NCBI RefSeq assembly: GCF_001676705.1
Contig: NZ_CP016170.1
Coordinates: 3,348,001-3,412,000 of the forward strand
Source of the DNA: Bordetella bronchialis
GTDB lineage: Bacteria > Pseudomonadota > Gammaproteobacteria > Burkholderiales > Burkholderiaceae_B
Length of the DNA: 64,000 nucleotides
Direction of reading: 5' to 3'
Part shown: piece by piece, positions 33,623-41,066 of the stretch
Layout: every line of letters begins with the position of its first letter
Numbering within the stretch: position 1 is the stretch's first letter
Notes under the pieces: generated by a model
The model's database searches: none
Seen by the model: only the letters and a program-made list of their open reading frames with translations
What the model was told of the DNA's origin: nothing
Position numbers and translations under genes: made by a program

Positions 33623-35029
33623 TCAATAGTCAGTGCGGCCGTATGCAGGATCCGCGGCGTCGTGCGCCGAGCTGCCGCGGTGCCTGCCGCATTCGATGCT
33701 ATCCGCGATGTCGCGGGCCATGCTTGCGTCGCGGCCGTCGGCGAGACTGGATGCGCCGGCATGGCCGGCATTGTCGCGGCTGACCGCCGGCGGCCCTGAC
33801 AGGCTGACGCCATGCGGCGCGGAAGCGGGCGCCGGCGCCGGCGCCGATGCCGGTCCCAGTGCCGGTGCCCAGGCCGGAACATCGGCGCGGCACAGGAAAT
33901 CCTGCCCCAGGCCAGCCACGTCCGGGCAACCCAGCAAGGCCAGGTCGACGTCGATCTCGCGCCGCAGCAGTTCCAGGGCGTGGGCGACGCCGCGTTGCCC
34001 GCCGGCGGCCAGGCCGTAAAGGGCGGGCCTGCCGACGAAAGCCGCATCGGCGCCCAGGGCCAGGGCCTTCAACACGTCCGTCCCGCGCCGCACGCCACCG
34101 TCCAGGATCAGCGTCAGCCCCGGCGCGGCGGCGGCGATGGCGGGAAGCGCGTCCAGCGACGCGATGCTGCCGTCCAGTTGGCGGCCGCCGTGGTTGGACA
34201 CGAAGATGCCGTCCAGGCCCAGGGCGCGGGCTGTGGCCGCGTCCTGCGCGCGCAGCACGCCCTTGACCAGCAGGCGGCCGCGCCATCGATCGCGGATCCA
34301 GGCGATCTCCTGCCATGTCATCGCGGCACGTCCGGCGCGGTGGTCGCCGCGCGCGGCGGTGATGATGGGCCCGCCCCGCTCCGCCGTGAAGTTCTCGAAA
34401 TGCGGGATACCCTGGCGCAGCAGCGTACGCGCGAAGGTCCGCAGCGCCCAGCGCGGACGGATGGCGCCTCCCCACAGCAGGCGCGGGCTCAGGCGCAGCG
34501 GGATGCTGAAGCCATTGCGCAGCTCGTTCTCACGGGTGGAGGCGATGGGTACATCCACCGTCACCACCAGAACCGGGACGCCAGCCCGCTCCAGCCTTTG
34601 CAGCAAGGGCGCGATGACCTCGCGGCGCGCGGGCAGGTAGCCTTGGTACCACATGTCCGGATTGGCGGCGGCGACCCGCTCCAGGGGCGTCGTGGACGCC
34701 GCGCTGAGCACGAAGGGGACCTGCGCGGCGCGCGCCGCCTGGGCCAGCGCCACGTCGCCGTCGAAAGCGCACAGGCCGACCACGCCCATGGGGCTGATGC
34801 CGATGGGCGACGCGTAGCGCACGCCGAACAGCTCCACCGCCTGGGTGCGGACCGACACGTCGACCAGCGGTCGGGGCAGGAAGCGCCAGCGGTCGTAGGC
34901 ATCGCGATTGGCGCGCAGCGAGGCGTGATCCTCGCTGGCGCCGCTGACGTAGCCGTAGATGCTGGGCGGCAGGCGGCGCCGGGCGGCGTCCGCCAGGTCG
35001 GCGATGGACAGGGCCGATTCCACGGGCAT
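33623..35029 (-). CDS. FMN-dependent 2-hydroxy acid dehydrogenase (LldD/mandelate dehydrogenase family)
   Basis: The product is 468 aa from ATG 35029 (AGAGGAA about 8 nt upstream). The first 380 residues form the FMN-binding TIM barrel: 'PPSIYGYVSGASEDHASLRAN', 'SPIGISPMGVVGLC', 'VVTVDVPIASTRENELRNG' and the active site 'FVSNHGGRQLDG' with the catalytic His and substrate-binding Arg, then 'LILDGGVRRGTDVLKALALGAD' in parts. Relatives oxidise lactate, glycolate or mandelate to the 2-oxo acid. Odd feature: a C-terminal tail of about 85 residues rich in Ala, Pro, Ser and Asp that family members lack. The following ThDP enzyme would act on 2-oxo acids, so the pair could run dehydrogenation then decarboxylation. 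Confidence 0.88.
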   Translation of the reverse strand: MPVESALSIADLADAARRRLPPSIYGYVSGASEDHASLRANRDAYDRWRFLPRPLVDVSVRTQAVELFGVRYASPIGISPMGVVGLCAFDGDVALAQAARAAQVPFVLSAASTTPLERVAAANPDMWYQGYLPARREVIAPLLQRLERAGVPVLVVTVDVPIASTRENELRNGFSIPLRLSPRLLWGGAIRPRWALRTFARTLLRQGIPHFENFTAERGGPIITAARGDHRAGRAAMTWQEIAWIRDRWRGRLLVKGVLRAQDAATARALGLDGIFVSNHGGRQLDGSIASLDALPAIAAAAPGLTLILDGGVRRGTDVLKALALGADAAFVGRPALYGLAAGGQRGVAHALELLRREIDVDLALLGCPDVAGLGQDFLCRADVPAWAPALGPASAPAPAPASAPHGVSLSGPPAVSRDNAGHAGASSLADGRDASMARDIADSIECGRHRGSSAHDAADPAYGRTDY

Positions 35030-35063
35030 GCGAGTTCCTCTTTGCACGGCGCGCTGCGCCGGT

Positions 35064-35870
35064 TCAGCTGCCGCGGAAGGCCGGCGCGCGCTTGCCGTGG
35101 AAGGCCTCGACGCCTTCGCGGAAATCGTCGCTGCTGCGCAGCCGGCTATAGCAATGGCCTTCGAGCTCGATGGACGCCGACAGCGAGGCGTCCTCCGTGT
35201 CGTTCAGCAGCTTCTTGGCCGTGCGTTGCGCCAGGGGCGAAAAGCCCACCAGCTCGGCCACCAGGCGGTCGGTGGCCGCTTCCAGTTCGCCGTCGGGCAC
35301 GATCTCCGTGGCGATGCCCCAGTCATAGGCCTGCTGGCCGGAAATGCGGCGCGAGCGCATCACCACGTCCTTGGTCCGCGTGATGCCCACCATCTTCTGC
35401 AGGCGCGCCGAACCGCCGGAGCCGGGAATCTGGCCCAGCTTCTGTTCGGGCAGCGCGTACTGGGTCGTTTCGGTCGCCAGGCGGAAGTCGCAGGCCAGCG
35501 AGATCTCGAAGCCGACGCCGAAGCAATAGCCGCGGTTGGCGGCGATCACCGGCTTGGCGCAGCGCGCCGGCGCGGCGATGTTCCAGGCCAGTTTGGACAC
35601 GTGCTCGGGCGAGGCTTCCAGGAAGCCCTTGATGTCGCCGCCGCTGGAAAAATGCTCGCCCGCTGCGCGCAGCACGATGACGCGCACGCGGTCGTCGTCA
35701 TCCAGGGCCTCGAAGACCAGCCGCAGCTGGTCGCGTTCGCGCATGGAGATGATGTTGAAAGGCGGCCGCTCCAGCACGATGTCGGCGCGCGCCCTGGCGG
35801 CATCGATGTGGACATGGAAGCCGTCGTATTCCTCGAGCAGCGCATGGGCGGGATGGTTGATTTGCGGCAT
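35064..35870 (-). CDS. hmfE: Enoyl-CoA hydratase/isomerase-family protein, HmfE-like (2-oxoglutaroyl-CoA hydrolase candidate)
   Basis: The product is 268 aa; start at 35870 is supported by AGGAG about 10 nt upstream, although the frame stays open through the UbiX gene. Crotonase features are complete: oxyanion loop 'FSSGGDIKGFLE', 'GYCFGVGFEISLACDFRLA' and 'LPEQKLGQIPGSGGSARL', with both glutamates that correspond to the catalytic pair of hydratases. In the furan pathway HmfE is a crotonase-family enzyme that releases 2-oxoglutarate from its CoA ester. The gene's place directly after UbiD/UbiX and near the furoyl-CoA-type genes supports that reading; a different crotonase reaction is possible. 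Confidence 0.78.
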   Translation of the reverse strand: MPQINHPAHALLEEYDGFHVHIDAARARADIVLERPPFNIISMRERDQLRLVFEALDDDDRVRVIVLRAAGEHFSSGGDIKGFLEASPEHVSKLAWNIAAPARCAKPVIAANRGYCFGVGFEISLACDFRLATETTQYALPEQKLGQIPGSGGSARLQKMVGITRTKDVVMRSRRISGQQAYDWGIATEIVPDGELEAATDRLVAELVGFSPLAQRTAKKLLNDTEDASLSASIELEGHCYSRLRSSDDFREGVEAFHGKRAPAFRGS

Positions 35871-35899
35871 TGGAGCGGTCTCCTGGTTCGGCAAGGTGT

Positions 35900-36508
35900 T
35901 CAAAGGGCCGTATCCGTGGCGTCGCCGGCGCCTGAAGGATGCAATCCTTCCCAGCGCCGCACCAGGCCGGCGGGTTCGATATCGAAAAGGTCCAGCACGC
36001 GTCCGACGGTGTGGTCGACCATATCGTCGATCGACGCGGGACGCGCATAGAAGGCGGGCACGGGCGGCACGATGATCCCGCCCATGGTCGTGACCGCGGT
36101 CATGTTCTGCAGGTGGGCCAGGTTCAGCGGCGTCTCGCGCACCATCAGCACCAGGCGGCGCCGTTCCTTCAGCACGACGTCGGCCGCGCGGCTGACCAGG
36201 TTGTCCGCCAGCCCATGCGCGATGCTGGCCAGTGTCTTCATGGAGCACGGCGCCACCACCATGCCCGCCGTGCGGAAAGATCCGCTGGAAACCGCGGCGC
36301 CGATGTTCTTCACGTTGTGGACGACGTCGGCCAGGGCTTCGATCTCGCCACGCCGCATGTCCAGCTCCTGGGCGGCCGTCAGCGCGCCGGAGGCGGACAT
36401 CACCAGGTGGGTCTCCCAGCCGGGCATCGCCTTCAGCACCCGCAGCAGGCGCACGCCATAGACGGCCCCGCTGGCGCCCGTGATCGCGACGATCAGCCGC
36501 TTCGTCAT
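35900..36508 (-). CDS. hmfG: UbiX-like flavin prenyltransferase (HmfG-like)
   Basis: The product is 202 aa. It begins 'MTKRLIVAITGASGAVYGVR' with the FMN-binding GASGA motif, followed by 'SGSFRTAGMVVAPCSMKTLA' and 'LVLMVRETPLNLAHLQNM' and 'PPVPAFYARPASIDDMV', all hallmarks of UbiX/Pad1. These enzymes prenylate FMN with dimethylallyl phosphate to make the cofactor of UbiD decarboxylases. Its ATG overlaps the stop of the UbiD gene (ATGA, 36505-36508), so the two are coupled, matching hmfF-hmfG. Confidence 0.9.
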   Translation of the reverse strand: MTKRLIVAITGASGAVYGVRLLRVLKAMPGWETHLVMSASGALTAAQELDMRRGEIEALADVVHNVKNIGAAVSSGSFRTAGMVVAPCSMKTLASIAHGLADNLVSRAADVVLKERRRLVLMVRETPLNLAHLQNMTAVTTMGGIIVPPVPAFYARPASIDDMVDHTVGRVLDLFDIEPAGLVRRWEGLHPSGAGDATDTAL

Positions 36509-37974
36509 TGCCGCGTCCCGGGTGCGGCGAAGTCCACGCGCGCCGACGCATCGATCTCCACCGCCAGGTCCACGTCGTCTTCGCCGGGCACGCGCACCTT
36601 GGTGAACACGTGCTCGTGGTAGGCCACCGGCCGCGTGGCGTCCAGTCCCATCTTGGCGCTGATGCCCTGCTGGTGCGCGGGCGCCGTCTCGCCATCGGCG
36701 TAGTCCCAGCCGACCGTGGTGGAAGGATCCAGCACCGAACCCTGCGCGCCCGGGATCACCACCAGGTCGCGGTCGGCCTGGAAACGCGTGGCTACCGCCC
36801 ATTCGACCTGCTGCGGGTCGTGCACCTCCACATCGTCGTCCACCACGATGACCTGCTTGATGTCGTAGTGCGCGCCGAAGGCCGCGCAGATCACGTTCTT
36901 GGGCTGGCCCTCGTGCGTCTTGCGCAGCTTCACATACAGGTGGTAGCGCCCTACTCCGCCGATGGCCAGGTGTACGTCCAGCACATTGGGGAAACTGCGC
37001 TGCAGATGGGCCAGCAAGGTCGCCTCGCGCGGGATCGAGCCCAGCAGCAGGTGTTCCATTTCCGCGGGAACGATGGTGTGGTAGATGGGATCCCGGCGAT
37101 GCGTGATGGCATCCACCGTGATGACTTCGCGCTCCTCGCGCGCGCTGTAGTACTTGGGGAACTCGCCGAACGGGCCTTCGGGCTCCAGTTCGCCCGGCAC
37201 GATGCGGCCTTCGATGACGATCTCGCTGTCCGCCGGCACGCGTACCTCGTTGGTCCGGCACTTGACCATGCGCAGCGGCGCCCCGTGCAGCGCCCCGGCG
37301 ATTTCCATCTCGTCGCTGTCCAGCGGCGCGATGGCCTGCGAGGCCAGCAGGGTCAGGGGATCGATCCCGATGGCGACCGCCACTTCCAGCGGCTGCTTGC
37401 GCGCCTCCGCTTCCTTGTAGAACGCCCACAGGTGGCGCGGCAGCATCAGGATCGCCATGCGCGCCGGGGCATGGACCTGGATGCGGTGGATGGAGACATT
37501 CTGCACGCCCGTGACCGGATTGCGCGCGATGACCAGGCCGGCCGTGATGTAGGGCCCGTTGTCGTGCTCGCTGTGCGTGGGAATCGGCAGGACCTCGCGC
37601 GCATCGCGGTCGCGGTGTACGACCTGCTGGCAGGGCGCCTGGTCCTGCGGGATCTCCTTCCACGGCACGGGATGCTCGGCCGCGTGGCGGAAGCGTTGCA
37701 GCAGTTGCGATTCCGGCACGCCGATGGCCTCCGCGATCCAGGCGCGGCGCGCCATGAAACCGGACACCACGGGCATCGCATGCCCGCCCGGCCTGGGAAA
37801 GAAGGCCGCCTGCTTGCCATCCAGGCGCTTGGCGATGGCGGCCAGGCGGTGTTCCAGCGGCACGCCTTCGCGGATCACCGCCACGCGGCCGGTACCGGCC
37901 AGATGTGCCAGCCACTGGCGCAGGTCCGTGAACGGTGCGCCGGAAGAAGGAGTGGAAGATGCGCGGGTGCTCAT
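36505..37974 (-). CDS. hmfF: UbiD-family prenyl-FMN decarboxylase (2,5-furandicarboxylate decarboxylase-like, HmfF)
   Basis: The product is 489 aa, the usual size for UbiD enzymes, from an ATG that overlaps the acyl-CoA ligase stop (ATGA). Recognisable regions are 'FTDLRQWLAHLAGTGRVAVI', 'YITAGLVIARNPVTGVQNVS' (prFMN/metal region), 'EGPFGEFPKYYSAREEREV' with the acidic E-R-E triad part, and 'HYDIKQVIVVDDDVEVHDPQ'. UbiD members decarboxylate aromatic or furan acids reversibly. Assignment to the HmfF branch (furandicarboxylate to 2-furoate) rests on linkage with a furoyl-CoA-type ligase, Mo-hydroxylase and crotonase, and on general resemblance. Other substrates (vanillate, pyrrole carboxylate, 4-hydroxybenzoate) cannot be excluded. 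Confidence 0.8.
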   Translation of the reverse strand: MSTRASSTPSSGAPFTDLRQWLAHLAGTGRVAVIREGVPLEHRLAAIAKRLDGKQAAFFPRPGGHAMPVVSGFMARRAWIAEAIGVPESQLLQRFRHAAEHPVPWKEIPQDQAPCQQVVHRDRDAREVLPIPTHSEHDNGPYITAGLVIARNPVTGVQNVSIHRIQVHAPARMAILMLPRHLWAFYKEAEARKQPLEVAVAIGIDPLTLLASQAIAPLDSDEMEIAGALHGAPLRMVKCRTNEVRVPADSEIVIEGRIVPGELEPEGPFGEFPKYYSAREEREVITVDAITHRRDPIYHTIVPAEMEHLLLGSIPREATLLAHLQRSFPNVLDVHLAIGGVGRYHLYVKLRKTHEGQPKNVICAAFGAHYDIKQVIVVDDDVEVHDPQQVEWAVATRFQADRDLVVIPGAQGSVLDPSTTVGWDYADGETAPAHQQGISAKMGLDATRPVAYHEHVFTKVRVPGEDDVDLAVEIDASARVDFAAPGTRQ

Positions 37975-39602
37975 GATGTCTCTCGGGCAGGGTTGGATGG
38001 CGCCGTGCCGGCTTGCGCGCACGGCGTGCCTGGGGCCAGGTATTCGCCAGCGGCCAGCTTGCGCCGCAGGATCTTGCCCACGGGCGACTTGGGAATCTCG
38101 GCGACGAAGACGTACTCGCGCGGCCGCTTGAAGTTGGGCAGGTCCGACTGCCGGCAATGCGCATCCAGGGCCTGCGCGTCCAGCGACGGCCGCGCGTCGC
38201 TGCGCGTCACGAAGGCCACCACGCGCTGGCCCCAGCGTTCGTCCGGCAGGCCGGCCACGGCCACTTCCGCCACGCCGGGACACAGCGAGATCACCGATTC
38301 GATATCCACCGGGGAGATGTTTTCGCCGCCGCTGATGATCATGTCGTCGACCCGGCCGGTCACGAAGAGATCGCCGTCCGCGTCCAGGTAGCCGATGTCG
38401 CCGGTGTAGTACCAGCCGTCGCGCAGGGATTTGGCGTCGGCGTCCGGCCGCTTCCAATAGCCTTCGAAGGCCTCGTCGCCGCTCAAGTCCACGATGATCT
38501 GTCCTTCCTCGCCCACGGGAGCCAGGTCATGCGGACCGCGCGCGTCCAGCCGCACCACCCGCAGGCGGGTGTTGATGCCGGCGCGCCCGGCGCTGCCGGG
38601 CTTGCGCAGGGCGTCCTGGTCGATGGAAAAGGTGTAGACCTCGGAAGATCCGTAGTGGTTGACGAAAAGCCGGGGCTGGAAGGCGCGCTGCAGGCGCTGC
38701 AGCAGCGCGTCCTGCATGGGCGCGCCGGCGAAGCCCAGCTTGGTGACGGACGCCAGGTCCGGACCGGGACCCGTGCCGCCGCCCTGCCGTTCGCGCTGCA
38801 CCATCATGTCGTGGTACAGCGTCGGCACCAGGTACAGGCAGGTCAGGCGTTCGCGCGCGATCAATGCCAGCGCCCCCGCGGTATCGAAACGCGGCATGCA
38901 GACGAAAACGCCATCGACCAGGGCCATGGCCAGCAGGGAGCGCACGCCCATGGTGTGGTACAGCGGCATCACGCCCAGCGTGCGTTCGCCCCGCCCGTAC
39001 AGGTTCTGCGCCACGTGCGCGAGCGCGGCCGCGCGTTCCTGGCGGTGGCGCCGGGGCACGCCCTTGGGCTTGCCGGTGGTGCCGGACGTATACAGCATCA
39101 GGGAGTAGTCTTCGGCTCGTGCTTGCGGCTCCAGCGCGATGCCGGCGTTGTCCAGCAGGCTGTCCCAGGAGAGTTCGGCACCGGCGTTGTCCAGCGCGGC
39201 GCCACCGGCGTCGGATATCCCGACGGCGATGCGCGGCAGCGGCCGCGCCGCCACGCTGCCCCGCACGGCGTCCTGGCTGGCCGGCTCGAAAAATACCGCC
39301 TTGGCTTCCGCGTCGGTCACGCAGTAATCGACCTCCTCCGGCTTGGCGCGCCAGTTCAGCGGCACGATGGTGATGCCCATGAATTGGCAGGCCCAGTGCA
39401 GCGTGGCGGCCTGGTGCCGGTTCTGCAGCACGGACAACAGCCGGTCGCCGCGTCCCAGCCCCAACTGTCGCAGGCCGGCGGCAGTGCGGGCGATGCAGTC
39501 GTGCCAGGCGGCGTAGTCCAGGCGCAGGTCGCCGTCGACGAGCGCCAGCGCGCGCGGGCTGCGCTCCACGCTTTGCAGAAAAGTTCTTCCCAGATCGAGC
39601 AT
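37971..39602 (-). CDS. hmfD: AMP-dependent acyl-CoA ligase, 2-furoate-CoA ligase candidate (HmfD-like)
   Basis: The product is 543 aa. ANL motifs are intact: A3 phosphate loop 'LMLYTSGTTGKPKGVPRR', A5 'YGSSEVYT', A7/A8 'GWYYTGDIGYLDADGDLFVTGR', and the A10 lysine in 'PKSPVGKILRRKL'. It starts at 39602, one base after the stop of the iron-sulphur subunit gene, and its stop overlaps the UbiD start. Such enzymes activate aryl or furan carboxylates to CoA thioesters. Position between the Mo-hydroxylase and UbiD/UbiX genes suits activation of 2-furoate, the product of an HmfF-type decarboxylase. Confidence 0.8.
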   Translation of the reverse strand: MLDLGRTFLQSVERSPRALALVDGDLRLDYAAWHDCIARTAAGLRQLGLGRGDRLLSVLQNRHQAATLHWACQFMGITIVPLNWRAKPEEVDYCVTDAEAKAVFFEPASQDAVRGSVAARPLPRIAVGISDAGGAALDNAGAELSWDSLLDNAGIALEPQARAEDYSLMLYTSGTTGKPKGVPRRHRQERAAALAHVAQNLYGRGERTLGVMPLYHTMGVRSLLAMALVDGVFVCMPRFDTAGALALIARERLTCLYLVPTLYHDMMVQRERQGGGTGPGPDLASVTKLGFAGAPMQDALLQRLQRAFQPRLFVNHYGSSEVYTFSIDQDALRKPGSAGRAGINTRLRVVRLDARGPHDLAPVGEEGQIIVDLSGDEAFEGYWKRPDADAKSLRDGWYYTGDIGYLDADGDLFVTGRVDDMIISGGENISPVDIESVISLCPGVAEVAVAGLPDERWGQRVVAFVTRSDARPSLDAQALDAHCRQSDLPNFKRPREYVFVAEIPKSPVGKILRRKLAAGEYLAPGTPCAQAGTAPSNPARETS

Positions 39603-39603
39603 G

Positions 39604-40236
39604 TCAGGATTCCGTGGACGACGTAACAGATGTCCCCGATGGCGCGGCCGCCGGGGATGCACCCGCCGCGGCGCCGGAAGCGGCGGCACCGGCCGGCGGC
39701 GGGGCGGAAATCGAAGCGGTGGAGGCCGCCTGCGCACTCCTGCCGGCGCCGCGCCGCGCGGCGGTCTCCAGCACCGCGCGCACGATGGGCGTGTATCCGG
39801 TGCAGCGGCACAGATGTCCCGACAACATCTCGCGCACTTCCGTCTCGGTCGGATCGGGGCGCCGGCGCAGGTAGTCGTCGCAGGACATCAGGATGCCGGC
39901 CGTACAAAAGCCGCACTGCAGCGCGTGGTGGCGCTGGAAAGCGGCCTGCAGGTCCGAGAGCGGCCCGTCGGCGTCGCACAGCCCTTCCACCGTATCGACG
40001 CGCCGGCCTTCGGCCTGCACCGCCAGCGTCATGCAGGAACGCGCGGCGACGCCGTCGATCTGCACCGTGCAGGCGCCGCAGACACCGTGTTCGCAGCCCA
40101 CGTGGGTGCCGGTCGCGCCCAGCCCTTCGCGCAGGAAATCCGACAGCAGCGTGCGGGACGCGCAGGGCGCGCCGCGTTCGACGCCGTTCAATTGCAGCCG
40201 CACCGTGTGCAGGCTGTCGCGGGCGATCTGCTTCAT
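39604..40236 (-). CDS. hmfC: Molybdenum hydroxylase [2Fe-2S] subunit (HmfC/CoxS-like)
   Basis: The product is 210 aa; about 160 residues are the conserved small subunit and the last 45 are an Ala/Ser/Pro-rich tail. The plant-ferredoxin cluster is 'CEHGVCGACTV' with a downstream cysteine ('RSCMTLAV'), and the second cluster is 'LQCGFCTAGILMS...GHLCRCTGY'. It passes electrons from the Mo site to the FAD subunit. The ATG overlaps the stop of the FAD-subunit gene. The start is fixed by this overlap and by the N-terminus; the longer open frame upstream is read-through of GC-rich sequence. Confidence 0.9.
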   Translation of the reverse strand: MKQIARDSLHTVRLQLNGVERGAPCASRTLLSDFLREGLGATGTHVGCEHGVCGACTVQIDGVAARSCMTLAVQAEGRRVDTVEGLCDADGPLSDLQAAFQRHHALQCGFCTAGILMSCDDYLRRRPDPTETEVREMLSGHLCRCTGYTPIVRAVLETAARRGAGRSAQAASTASISAPPPAGAAASGAAAGASPAAAPSGTSVTSSTES

Positions 40237-41066
40237 GTATGCGATGTCTCCATGACCTGGCGCAGTACCTGTGCGCCCAGCCGCCGGACCAGATGGCGGC
40301 GGAAGCCGGCGCTGGCATGCGCGTCGCCCTGCGCGTCCAGCTGCCAGGCGAAATCGTTGAGCGCGGTTTCCAGGTCCGCGCCGCGCAGCGCCGCCGGCCA
40401 GCGTGCCAGCCGCGGGCGGTCCGCCACGCCGCCCACCGCAAGGCGCAAGCCGTCGGCGCCGGCCACGGCGGCCACCGCGACGATGGCGAAATCGCCGTGG
40501 CGCGCGGAAAACTCCGCAAAGGCACAGCGCTGCCCCGGCGCGGCCAGCGGAAAGCGCACCTCCTCCACCAGCTCGTCGGGGGCGCGCGCCGTCATCAGCA
40601 TGCCCTGGAAGAAGTCCTCGGCCGCCACGGTGCGCCGCTTGGCCGCGCGCCGCAGCACGATTTCGCCGCCCAGCGCCAGCAGGGCCAGCGGCAGCTCCGC
40701 GCTGGGGTCGGCGTGGGCCACGGACCCGCATACCGTCCCGCGATTGCGGATCTGGAAATGCGAGATATACGGAAAGGCCTGGTGCAGCAGCGGGACCTCG
40801 CGGGCCAGGGTCGCGCGCCATTCCACACTGGCCTGCGTCGCGGCGGCGCCGACCGCCAGCATGCCGCCCTCCGTCCGCACGTAGTCCAGGTCCGCCGTGC
40901 GCGAAATATCGATTAGCGCGGCCGGCTGCGCCAGGCGCATATTCAGCACCGCCATCAGCGATTGCCCGCCGGCCAGGACGCGGGCATCCTCGCCCAGCCT
41001 GCCCAGCAGCGCCACGGCCTCTTCGGCGCTGTCGGCGCGCAGGTAGTCGAAGGCGGGGGGCTTCAT
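40233..41066 (-). CDS. hmfB: Molybdenum hydroxylase FAD subunit (HmfB/CoxM-like)
   Basis: The product is 277 aa, the usual size for CoxM-type subunits. FAD-binding loops are 'VLAGGQSLMAVLNMRLAQPA' and 'RNRGTVCGSVAHADPSAELP'. The C-terminal CO_deh_flav_C domain follows. There is no insertion for a [4Fe-4S] cluster, which argues against a 4-hydroxybenzoyl-CoA reductase and for a dehydrogenase/hydroxylase such as furoyl-CoA dehydrogenase. Both ends overlap neighbouring genes by ATGA, so the three subunits are made together. Confidence 0.9.
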   Translation of the reverse strand: MKPPAFDYLRADSAEEAVALLGRLGEDARVLAGGQSLMAVLNMRLAQPAALIDISRTADLDYVRTEGGMLAVGAAATQASVEWRATLAREVPLLHQAFPYISHFQIRNRGTVCGSVAHADPSAELPLALLALGGEIVLRRAAKRRTVAAEDFFQGMLMTARAPDELVEEVRFPLAAPGQRCAFAEFSARHGDFAIVAVAAVAGADGLRLAVGGVADRPRLARWPAALRGADLETALNDFAWQLDAQGDAHASAGFRRHLVRRLGAQVLRQVMETSHT

